61,609 nt of DNA from Brachionus plicatilis (Eukaryota; Rotifera; Eurotatoria; Ploima; Brachionidae): contig QEOQ01000203.1 in the NCBI GenBank assembly GCA_010279815.1, forward strand, positions 55,146-116,754, in the 5' to 3' direction. The position numbers were made by a program, and so were the translations under genes. This document shows, one piece after another, positions 1 through 12,000 of this stretch. Numbering within the stretch: the first letter of the stretch is position 1; every line of letters begins with the position of its first letter. The notes beneath the pieces are model-generated. The model was given only the letters and a program-made list of their open reading frames with translations, had not been told where the DNA came from and did not search any database.

Positions 1-170
1 AATTTTTTTTTTTTTTAAATTTTTTTTTTGTTTTTTTACCGGCTTTTTGACCGCCCGCCAAAAAGTTGACCGGCTTTTTGACCGCCCGTTTATTTTAGAC
101 CGTCTATTTTGGCGGTCCAAAAATTAGACCGCCAAGCTGACCGGCCAAATGACCGCTTAAAACCGTTCGC
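1..170. repeat. GACCGCC-rich dispersed repeat (partial)
   Basis: The otherwise AT-rich start of the window carries repeated GACCGCC/GGCGGT words. The block 'gaccgccaagctgacc' recurs almost unchanged near 59837, inside a similar 0.3-kb segment at the other end of the window. It is therefore one copy of a dispersed repeat that is cut by the window edge. No coding potential is seen in it and the class is unknown. Confidence 0.45.
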
Positions 171-962
171 CTAATGGACCGGTTTGGTCTGACCGTATCC
201 AACACTATTCTTAATGTCTCTGTGTGTTCCGAGCGTTGTATTGATACTGCTACCTAGATATGTGAATTCACTTACACACTCAATTTGTGAACCATCGATG
301 TCGGTCGGGGTATCCAATTTGGTGTTTATGCACATAACTTTCGTTTTGGCTCCATTAATTTCGAGTCTAGTTGGTTTAGCGTTGTTCGCCAAGTCTTGCG
401 TCTTCATATGCATTTGTGCTTCTGTATAAGATATTAGCACCAGATCATCCACAAAGTCTAAGTCTTCAAGTTTTTCATTGAATACCCCTCGCACTAACAG
501 ATTTTTTCTTCATGACAAGTTTTTGAAGGCTCTTTCTAAGCTTTGTGTTGTAATCTGTTTTATGTTTGGGATCAGCTAGACGTCGATCATCGTATTTCTT
601 CGTTCTTTTCTGCATTTCTCTGATAGGCTTTACTCAGTTACAGCTTTATACACGCTCCTACCAGATAGTGATCACTATATATGTCGGCTCCTCTAAAGAC
701 TTTAGTGTCATTTAGGGAAGACCTCCATCTCTTATTGATCATTATATTATCAATTTGGTTTCAAATTTTCTTATCTGGAGATCGCCATGTCAGTTTGTGT
801 ATATTTTTGTGCTGAAACATTGTTCCACCTATACAGAGATTGTTATTCATACATAGATCTACTAGTCTTTCACCATTATTATTTCTTTCTCCGCAACCGT
901 GCATTCCCATACACTTTTCAAACCCATAGTTGTGATTTCAAACTTTCGCATTCATGTTGCAC
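171..962 (-). pseudogene. Decayed non-LTR retrotransposon (endonuclease + reverse transcriptase fragments, RTE/CFDP2-like)
   Basis: Read on the minus strand, 962 to about 640 gives a degraded AP-endonuclease C-terminal part: NMNAKV, then HGCGERNNNGERLVDLC, IHKLTWRSPD, NQIDNIMINKRWR and GADIYSDHYLVGA. At least two in-frame stops interrupt it. From 494 to 171 a reverse-transcriptase segment remains open, with FVDDLVLIS (the catalytic FADD-type box), then LEINGAKTKVM and FTYLGSSI. The N-terminal part of the RT between the two pieces is missing. This order and these motifs match the LINE group often annotated as craniofacial development protein 2-like in invertebrates. The element is dead: truncated at both ends, with stops. 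Clade placement is inference. Confidence 0.8.
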
Positions 963-999
963 ATGACTATCATGAGGTCATGTCGAGGCAATTTATCTA

Positions 1000-3071
1000 A
1001 ATTTCCTTGTAGCTGTTCGAAGAATATAGATTTTTCCTCTTCTCTTGCTTCGTTAGTTGGGCATTGTATGATGGATGTGTGTCTTTCACGTTTAATGAAG
1101 TGTAATTTTCACAATTATTTTTATTTGTACCGTGGTTTAATAAAATAAGACTTGCTCTAAACTACCCTTTAGAGGCCTGTAAAATAAAATTCAAATAGAA
1201 TCTCTTTTTCAAGTTAAAAGAAAATATTCGAGCGAGACTTTAATAGGGAAATTTTAATCTCAAAGGACAAAGTAAAATAATGAAAATTCTACAAGAAATT
1301 ATGGAAATAGTATCCAAGAGCAATGGGTAAAACAAGAGCAATGAGTAAAACCCATGTTTTGTAGAAAAAAGTCAAAGGTTAGAGGTCAAAGGTGAATTAA
1401 AGAAAAAAACAACTAAATTTGAATACAACAAAAAGATAAAATTTCGAATTTGAAAGTCAAAAAAACAAGTTAAGCTGAATAAAACTGTATGTGGATAAAA
1501 GAGGTGTCATTGGTTCAAATTGAATATACAGTACATTTCTAAACAAAGTTAACAGGCTGCTTAAGCAGTTTAAAAGCTGCTCTTAAACCCTGCTTAAACC
1601 GCTCATAAACACTGCTTAAACTGTTTTAAACATTGCCCCATCATTTTTTATTAAAAAGTTTAAACTAACTTAAACATTACTTAAACCGCTCATAAACGCT
1701 GCTTAAACCGCTCATAAACACTGCTTAAGCAATGTTTCGAAACACTGTTAACTTTGTTTAGAAATGTACTGTATGGCAATAATAGATCCTACAAGTACAA
1801 GTTAGCCTCAAAAGAAAAACACTCTTTTAGGGAAACAATAATGTTTGTGGTTGTGAACAGGGACACAGAAAAACTAATACCAATTAAAATTGTGCTAGAA
1901 GATCTGAAATTATTTCAGATGATGACGAGGCTTTCGAAAAGTTACTTAAAATGAAATGATTTTAATCATCACATGTAAATCAAAGTGAAAATTTCGTTGA
2001 CTCAATATCTGGAAAACACACTCAGTTGATTGACTTTTTGTGGAGTTTATGGAAAAATATAATGCAATCAGTACATGGAACAACAAAGCAATTATTAAAT
2101 GAGTGTTTAGCGAAGAAATGTTACTCTTTTAACCCTAAAAAATGATATTTGTTTTTTGAAATTTTCTTTTATGAAAGAATAATTTATAAAAAAAAAGAAT
2201 AAAGAATAGATCGAAGAAAAATGGATCAATTTTTTTAAAGAGTTAATACTTTAAGAATATGAAAAATTTGATCAACTGTTCTACCTGAACAACAATGTGC
2301 TTAGAATTAAATTGAACAACAATCATAATGGTGATGTCAATTTACCTTTTCAAAGGAATAAAATTATTTAACATTTTGCTAAATTCATTTTTAAGAGAAA
2401 TTGTTTAATACGAAAAATAAAAAATTCTTTATATTTTACTTTTCTTTATTATTATTATTTATAATAAAGAAAATATCAGTGCTCGCCGAGCTTGGTTTCT
2501 AGCTACGTTAGATGAGATACATTTTTCTCTAAATAAGAAGAGAATAAAATTTTAAAATAATATGGTATATAAAAGAAATCAAATAAATAATAGACATGAA
2601 TCATAATTGCTTAGGGTTAAGGGTTAAATCTAACCATAAATATTTAAATTGTAAGGATTCTTTTCATTTAAGTGAATACAGGGAGGCTAGGAGAAAATTC
2701 AAAAAACTAAACCGTACTAAGATGAGACCATTTTTGAGTCTTAATCCTCAAAGGATTTCAAAAATTCCAAGAAATTCAGGAATTTCTTCAAGCCATCAAT
2801 TAAAACTAGAAGAAAAGTCAATATTGACAGCTTTCTAGAAGAACTGGTTTGGAATGTAATTCAGTTGATCAAGTGGAAATATTTAACAGCTGCTTTACTA
2901 TTGCTTCTTCCTCTTTGCCGGATGATTCGAAAAAAAGATTTGGTTCTTGAATATTCATTCATATTAAATTTTTGATTTTTTAAAGAATTTTTAATTAATA
3001 ACAAAATATATGAATAAAAATGAATCTTTTTTATTAATTTTATTTATTTAATTTTATTTAAAGAATTAAGA
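1000..3071. other. Intergenic region, 3' side of the CH/ankyrin gene
   Basis: Apart from the inverted-repeat element at 1527-1773, I see no complete gene here. Short coding-like stretches exist on the plus strand: about 1895-1955, with SEIISDDDEAFEKLLKMK just before a stop, and 1975-2130, with LIDFLWSLW. There is also an 80-codon open frame at 2596-2838. None continues or matches a family I recognise. They may be remnants of a transposon gene. Confidence 0.4.
1527..1773. mobile_element. Tc1/mariner-type MITE with TA target duplication
   Basis: Perfect 29-bp inverted repeats lie at 1527-1555 and 1745-1773. The outermost TA on each side reads as the target duplication, leaving 27-bp terminal repeats that begin CAGTACATTTC. 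The 245-bp body is too short for a transposase and is built from repeated CTTAAAC / GCTCATAAAC words (1560-1740). The TA target and CAGT start are typical of Tc1/mariner elements. Perfect arms suggest a fairly young insertion. Confidence 0.85.
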
Positions 3072-6000
3072 TCAAATTATTGTGTTATTTACTGATGTTC
3101 TGATAGCTCTTGGGGTAATGGATATTGAGGGTACCATATAATTATTGTTCAAATAAGAGCTGAGTGTATATTTTCGCTTATTAAGCAATGCCTTGCTTGA
3201 AAAATCTGTCTTTATTTTGTGAGATATTTTTCGAATTAGTGTTCTTGTTTGCTTGTACTCAAAAGCTAATAAAAATTTAACAAAAAATTTTAAGAAATAA
3301 ATAAACGTTTTTTTAATACTTTTTAGAATTAGTTTTTGGTCTTTATTGAAACAATCTGATTTTGTCCATTCTTCAACATCCCTAATTAGATCAAAGGCTG
3401 TTAATCCATTTATGTCTCGAGAGTAAATGTCAGCATTAAAATCTAATAACGATGAAGCTGCCAAGATATTATTCGATTTTACCGATGCAAATAACGGAGT
3501 CTGGAGATAATTATTCATTGTATTTACATATGCTCCATTTTTTATTAAAATTTTGATCACTTTATCTGATTCAGATTCTAGAGTTGCAGCAAAGTGTAAA
3601 GCTCTTTAAAGAAAATTTGTTTGCTTTATTTTAATTTTTGATTCATTTAATTACGTATTTCCTTTTTCATATCGAGTATTGAAATCACATCCAATTTCTC
3701 CAAGAAATTTGATCACCTCACAAGCATTTTTCCTTTTACAATAATTAAAATTAAAGATAAACAAAATGGCGCTGTAAAATTTAGTACAAATTTAACAGTT
3801 TACAAGTTGATATAAGAAATTTTTTAATCTCGATTTATCATATTATTTTTAAAAATTAATAGAAAAAAAGGTGAAAAAAATTATTACAAAATATAAATTT
3901 AGAAGATCAAAAAATGAGAAAATTTAATTCTAAATTGAACATCACTTGAATATCTAAATTTAACAAGCTTTGGTTAAATCTTAGTCCTAATCGATCAAAT
4001 GATGAAGCGGAGAGGCACTTTTGTAAATTTTGTGACCGAATTATTCTTTGGGCTTGATTTAATTTAAAGATTTTATTTTGTGCAAAAAAAGTGCAAGATA
4101 GCATTTAGAACAATATGTGTAATAATTTTGTTAAATTTATACTGAATTTCATTACGCAAAGATAACAATTAAAATTTACATTTTGATCTTTTGGGTCAAA
4201 ATTTGAAAAAGCAAAAAATTTGCTTCATTTTTTTTCAGTCCTATTCCACTTTCTATCAGCCTAAAATAAAAATTTAACTTTTTTAAAGGTTTTTAAAAAA
4301 TTGCTTAATAGCTCTTCAATATTGATCCGAAAAAATCCGATAAAGTTGAATATTATTAAGTTTTTTAAAATAAATTTTCATGCTGGCCAACTAAAAATTC
4401 AAATTAATTTTCAAAAAAATTGTTTCGTGTTTCTTGTCATAATAAAGTTTAAATAGTTAAATAGTTTTTTAACTTAGCTAAAAACTTTTCCTTTCTTTTA
4501 AGAAATATCGAATAGGAGAATACATTATTTTGATTTTGGGTCATGTCGATAATATGATAAACTAGTATCATGTCGATTTATCACATTATCGATAGGTAAT
4601 TCTATGAACATAACAGAAGAATGTCAAAACCATTTTTACACTGTTTTTTTTAACACAATTTTACTTAAAATTACCAAAAAATAAGTGACATTTTTTCTTA
4701 AATTCAATTGAATTGATAAAAATTATCGAAGAATTTTTTTAAAATAACACTTTTTAAAAAATTTGCATAACTGCCTGTAAAAACTGTAAAATCAGGTAAA
4801 TTTTATATTTTGAACTTGAAGTTGATGATCAATTTAAAATATCATTTCAATTCTAAAAATTTATCATTTGATATTAAAATTAATTTTTGAATTAATTGAA
4901 ATAATTTTAATGCAACATGCTTTACATGTTATGTAGATTTAAAAGATAAAATAATTTTTTTCATTTCAAAAATATTTGTAAGAATGATCGACCTTTTCAT
5001 TTTATCACTTATTTTGAATTTAATATCCGAGTGAAAATTGGATTTGAATTTAATTTTTGAATATAAAAATATTTATAAATAATATGCTTGAAAATTAATT
5101 TATTTAAATTAAAAATTGTATCACTGAAATATTCGAATTAAAATTTGAAAAAATAAAATTTTTAGATAAAAAACTGAATTTAATAAATACTCGATTTAAT
5201 ATTTGAAAATAAAAATTAATCAAAAAAATAATTGAAATAAAATTCTAAATTAAAAAGGAATTCATAAAATATAATGAATTTTAATTCAGCTTGGATACTA
5301 AAATTTGGCAGATTTTCACGATTTTTTTTCTAAATTAAGGTTAAGTTCGAATTTAAATTTAAAAATAATTAGTTTTCGAATTTAATTTCAAAAATTAAAT
5401 TTAATCAAATATGAATTTAAATTTATTTTATATTCAAGATTTTATTCGAGTATACTAATTTTTCAATAGTCTTATCCAATTTTGCATTTATTCAAGATTC
5501 AATTTGTGTCCAAAAAACTAATTCAATTTCATCACTACTAGATACATTTACAATAAAAATTTGGTATTTCTGTATCCTGCTAACCTTTTTTTGATAAGTA
5601 TTCGAGAATACTTATTTATGTATTTTTTCCGAAAAAGAAAAGTTTATTTTTTAAAATATCTATTCGAGTATACATCAGAATACTTATTTTAGAAAAATTT
5701 TAAAAACTTTTTTGTCGAAAATACTTGTCATGTATTCGGAATACTTCTTATCTATTCGATAATATGAATTCAAAAAAAAATTACCATTTGAAAGTCAATT
5801 TAAAGGTTTTTAAAAATCAAAAGAAAAATTTTAAATCATCAATTTTTATTAATAAAAAGAATAAATAAAAAAGAATAGTTTTTTTCTCTTTATTTTTCCA
5901 TTTCAAACCAAAAATTGTATTTGATTTTTTTTTAATAAATGTAATTTGATAAGTTTAATAAAAAAATAGTTCTTTTAATTATTACCGTAATGCCTTGCCC

Positions 6001-9000
6001 CCTAATGCGGCATTTATTTTCAGAATTCTGGATTTTAATGCATGCATTTAACCCACTTTTTTTTCCAGATACGCTGCGAGTAAAAATGCTGCAGTTAATG
6101 TCAAAATTTTGGTATAAATGCCGCATTAAATATGTAAAAAATAATAAAAATATATTTTTCTATTTTTTCTAAATTTGAAACACAAAAAATGTTCTTCGAA
6201 CATTTTGGGCATTCATTCTGGGGCAAGGCATTACGGTAAAAATTGATGATTTAAGATTTTTCTTTTGATTTTTAAAAACTTTAAAATTGACTTCTTAATA
6301 GTGATAATCTTATTATTGAATATAATAATGTGGCTTAAAAATAAGATGGTAATTTTTAAAAAATTAACTATTCTTTTTCGGAAAAAATACATAAATAAGT
6401 ATTCTCGAATACTTATCAAAAAACAGGCTGGCAGGATACAGGAATACCGAAAATTTAAAAATAAACTCTACAAAAAATCAGTTTATAAATGGATTTTACC
6501 AATGGGTTTAAAAAATATTTTTTTTCCATTTATTTTAATCAACATTGCATGTTGCATTAAAATTATTTAAATAAATTTAAAGATTAATTTTAATATCTAA
6601 AGATAAACCATTTGAATTGAAATGATATTTTGAATTGATTATTAACTTCACGATGGCCTTTAAGTTTTATTTTTTTTCATTTCAAGTCAAAAATTTGGCT
6701 TTAGATGTCTTTTGTAATTTTTTTTGTAAGAGAAATTGATTGATTTTGATTTAAATTATGTTAAATACTGATTAAAGCAATTTTTTTTATTTATTATTTA
6801 TATTTTCAAAATTTTTTTCTTTAATGTAACTTAAATCTTCAATTGTAATTTAAAATCAGAATTTGAATTTTGACCAAATCTGCTTAAAACTATCGGATCC
6901 TACTTAAGCAAATATTGGTATTTCTTTTATTTAAATATGGTGTAAAATTTTCATTCAGAGGCTTGGAAAAATCATTTCAAAGTCTTAACTAGAAATTATT
7001 TCAATAAAAAAAAAGCTTGACATTTAATATGTGGTAAAACCTAAGCTTTATCTGATCGATTGGAAAAAATTCATTCGTGTCCCATTATAGAAATTAATTT
7101 TGGTAAAAATTACCATTTAGCGCATTCAATTTGATTATTGACTAAAGCAACATAAGCAGGTGATGAAGCAGACATAAAATCTTTCTCCTTGGTCAGAAAA
7201 TTAGAAATTTTATTTTCAGGATCGTGTTTAATCAAAATTTTTATTGTATCCAATCTTCCTGAAAAAAAGTTTGTTTTTTAGTTTTACCATGTTATGAAAA
7301 TAGATTACCTTGAATTGCCGCCATGTGAATTGGTAGTAATTTCTAAATTTTATGTTTTCAATCATATTATTCAAAATTAAGTGAGGTTGTTAATGATGCT
7401 TACTTTCTTATTTCTAGATGTAAAGTCTGCTTTATTATAAATCAAAAGCTCTATAGCACCATTTTCTGAGGGAAGAGTTTTTTCACCAAAGCATCTAACA
7501 TGTAAAGGAGTATTTCCGTCTAAATCAGTGATGTTAACATCAGCTCCATAATCTAATAAAAGCTTTATGATTCTGGCGTCTTTTGCTCTGTGCAGAGCTG
7601 TAGCACCCTTGTAATCTCTGATATTTGGACTAAGATTGTGTGATTCAATGTCTTTGGTATTTAAAAGTTTTTCAACCAGCTCATAGTGTCCATAAAAGCA
7701 ACAAATGTGCAGCAATGTACTACCATTTATAAAACTTCATAAAAAAACTTAAAGATTGATTATTTACAAACTTGCTAATTTACCGACTACGTAATGTGCA
7801 AAGCGGAAACTGACCGCTCAGGTGATCATTTATAATTTCTTCTAATGCTTTATAGCTTCCTTGTTTTAATTCAGTTACGACTTTAGAAAGTCTTTTGAAA
7901 TTAGCTAAAAAAATTTAAATTTATAAATTAAAAGGTGGTGAAAATAAATAAATATGTGAGATGGAGCGTGTCTTACTACATGTTTTGAAATCGAAACTTA
8001 TGTAGAACCATTTAAATTAAGTTTTACTTTTAATTTTAAATCTTAAATATTATGGCATCTTAAAGTTGATGATCAAAAAAAATCAGACCAAATAGTATTT
8101 TGTTTATAACTTTTGAATGGTATTTGATTAAATCTCTCTGCAAAATGCTAAATATTTATTTATTTATTTGATTCAAATTAACCTCCATCAGGAGAAGTAA
8201 AAATTAAAATAAAGTTTAAAATAAAATAAAAAAAAAAAAAAAAAAAAAATGAAGTACAATTCTAAAGTTGAAAAGAAAAATATACAATTTATGTTATAAA
8301 CTCCTTTGGACCAGAAGAAGTGAACTGATCTACCTTGGTTTGATTAGTTCGTTTAGAAGGTTTTGAAAGGATTTAAATCTTAAGTTATTCAAACAAAGCT
8401 CTATTGAATCCGAGATGCCGTCACGAATGTAGAACTGCCGTTTAAGATCCAACTTCAGCTGACCAATATTTGCTAATATTGAGTCAAGATTTTTATTAGT
8501 GAACTGTAACAAATGCTTGAGATCATTTCCAAAAGAAAGGGGAGAACTGTTGGAAATGTTATAGCATAAGTACTTAAATATTTGAGAAGATAAGTGATTG
8601 AACCCAATTGTAGTGATAAAAGACATCTTGGAAAAAAGATAGAGCTGATCAATTTTAAAGAGTCTAAGAACTTTTAGGATTCCAGACATGTGACAATTAG
8701 ATTTTAGATTAAACATTTGTCTAACAAGGTTGTTTTGATTAATGTTTAGAGCTTTGAGGGTTTTTGTGTCTAGAGTTAAGTTTTCAAGACCATATGTGAA
8801 TTGGGAAAGGCAAAATGTTTTGTAAATGAAACTCTTTAGAGAAGGGGAAATATGACTCATCTTGTTTAACAAAAAAGATGCTGAGAAGAATGATTTCTGA
8901 ACTTGTTTAAATTTTTCAATTGCAAAAGGGTTAAAGTCTAGATTGGAGTCGATAACGAATCCTAAATACTCTATACTTGGAGCTATATTCAACTTTTTAC

Positions 9001-12000
9001 CACTCAAGAAGAAGTCACAGTTAAAGAGGATAGGGCCAAACGTAATTATTTTAGATTTTATTGGGTTAAATTTTATTCTCCATTTAAGACCATAGTTATT
9101 GCAGATATCAAGTAAAATTTGAAGATGACTGTCAACTGGACTGATGAGGATTATGTCATCAGCATAAACAATTATTGAGATATTGAGATTATTAAAAATA
9201 CCACCTAATTTCTTTTCTAAGCATTCTTCAATTAAATCGTCTATAAAGATATTGAAAAGGAAAGGGGATAAGATCCCACCCTGCTTTACACCACATTCAA
9301 CCTGAAATAGTTCCGAAATATTATCATCAAGACATACTACAGCTTTAGCTGAGTCATAGTATTTTTTTAAGAGTACCCAAAGACAAAAGTTAAATATTAG
9401 ATAAGGCTCTGAAAAAACTCTGCAATTTTGTAGTAAATTGCACGTCGTTAATGGCATTTAATTAAACTGCGAAATTTAATTGCAAAGTTTTTTCAGAACT
9501 TCATCTAATATTTAGCATGTTTTTTGCATTTTGCAGAGAGATTTAATCAAATATCATTCAAAATACTTTTTGGTTCTGATTTTTCATTAACTTCAAGATT
9601 CCAAATAGCATTAACTAGAAGTTCCGGCGATATCAAAATGACGATAAATTAACAAGAGAGCTGAAAAAGAGAATCCTGGAATCGATCTCCAAAAAATTAT
9701 TATCAAAATTATTCTATAATTTACAAAAATTAAAACATTCTACATTGTTTATATTAAGTTTTTTTAATTCTATTTATTTTTTCATTGTTTTGATTGAGTG
9801 CTAAGTTTGTTAAAAATTAATAATTCATTACCTTCGATGAAAAGATTGTATTCAATATTAGAAGTAAAATTTAAGGCAGTCAATGCTCTGTTATTTAATA
9901 TATTAACATCTGCACCAAATTCAATTAATAACTTAAAATAATAAAAAAGTTATTTGAAATACGAATAATTTAAAGTTTAAGATTTACTTTTGCACAATCT
10001 CTATGAAAATTTTCTGAGGCCAACATCAGAGGCGTATTGCCTTCTTTATTTTGAATATTTACATTTGCATAGTTTTCCAATAGGTAAAGCAAAATTCTAA
10101 AATAGCCATGTGAAGCGCAAATATGAAGTGCAGAGTTTTGTGTGTTTTTATCTTTTAAATTAATAAAATTGGGATAATAAACAGAAAAAAATTCGATTAG
10201 TCTTTGAATTGAACTAATTTTTTTTTCCAAGCAAGACTTAAGCAGAAAATTGTGGTAAAAGTTTATGTCAGACGGAAAAACTTGATACAAAAATGTCATC
10301 TTTTTTTTGAGAATTTTGTTATTGCTCAAGCATTCAACAAATATCTTTAAATATAAATAAACAAATAAAAATTTTTGTTTATTTTAATTTTACATCAAAA
10401 TTAGGAAACGATTTCGGATCAATGTCAATTGGATCAAAGTTTGGAAGTCGAAGTATTTGCCGAATCACAGCTGAAATTTAAAAATTTACAAAATAAAAAA
10501 AAATTAATTTCATACTTGTTGAATCATCGGCAAAAGTATTGAGAAATTTTCCGGAGGTTTTTTGCCGAATTATTATTTTACGGTTTCTTGATATCAGCTC
10601 TTTACTGTCCAGTTTATAAAAACCAAGTCCGTTTGTTAAAGACTATTAATAATTAAGAATTTACTTTTAAAATTTTTTTTGAAAATATTTTTTTAGAAAT
10701 TACTAGATTAATTGCATGGTTATAGCATAAATTGGAACTTGTTACGTCTTCTTCTAGGACAAACCAGTCAAACTTTAATTTAATTTTGTTATTAATGACT
10801 GCATGTACCTTAATTAAATTTAGATTCTTAGAAAATATCTCATAATAGATTAACCATGACATACTGTTTCTTTGACTAGTTGAACTTTGTCAATCCATTT
10901 AAAAAAATACTTCAAGTCAAAGTTTTTTTTGATACTTTCCATTTCTTAGATAAAACATAATTTTTCGCAATCATTTTGTTTAGATCATTTAAAATATACC
11001 GCTTTTATATTCAAATAGTGTCTGCTCATTATTTTCTTTTTGAGATGAGTTTAACAATTTTGAATCGCATTCTTTTTCGAGTTTCTTTATATTTGTTTTT
11101 AGCTCTTTCTGAAATTAGAATTTTTTTTTTTATAATTTATTAAATTTAAAAAAAATTTTTACGTAGCGATTAACAATTATTCGACATTGTTTAAATTTGT
11201 AAAACATCATGAACAAATAGCAAAAAAAAGCACAAACTGATTGAGTTTCTGCTTCAACCAAATCTTTGGAGTCCATAGTTGATTCGCACATTAAAATTTT
11301 GTCTATGCTCCTAAGAACCAAATTTATGCACCATCTGTCATTCATTAAAATTTCGGTCGGAAATAAATTTGGTATAAAGCTATTTATAAAGCCACAAAGC
11401 ACTCTTGTATCAGAAAGTTCACTCAGTTTCTTATAAAAAAAATAGAAAATTTTAATAAATTTTTAAATTTTTGAATTTTTGCAAAAAAATTTTTTTTTTT
11501 TTTTTGAGTTATTATAATTTAAATATAATCATTAAAATTAATTTAACTTTAAAATGTCCCGTTCTAGAAAATATTTACGGGAAAATGGTATCATTTTTCT
11601 TTTAGAATTTTCATCGATTTTCTAAAGTTAATCAATAGTGGCCGCTCTGGGCATTTTCGATTAACATACATATTAAAATTCCATTCGACTAATAATTGAT
11701 AATACTCAAGTGAACTGATTTGATTATTCTAATCATTGTATAATTTAAAATCAAAATCATATATTTTTTATAACTTTTTGATAAATTTTTTCCATCAAAA
11801 ATAAGCTCTAAAAATATTTATTAATATTATTTAAAAAAAAACCTTTTTAAGTAGATTTTAATTGATGACAATTAAATGTTAAAATTATTTTTTTTTAAAT
11901 ATTTGCGGATTTAATAAAATAAAATAAAGTTTTAATATTTTATTTGATATTTGATAGGTTCATACAGTTAATATTCATTTAGTTTTTATTTTAAATAAAA

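Larger units (their letters stand above)
3604..7113. other. Introns 18-19 region of the CH/ankyrin gene, transposon-filled
   Basis: Between exon 18 (7114) and exon 20 (3603) lies only the 117-bp exon 19 (3655-3771). The rest is AT-rich and is dominated by the inverted-repeat element at 4811-6658. The ankyrin pattern around the exon 18/19 join is short by roughly 20 residues (…NQIECAK then C-AILFIFNF). One small exon may therefore lie unseen in 3780-4800 or 6660-7110. I could not find it. Confidence 0.5.
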
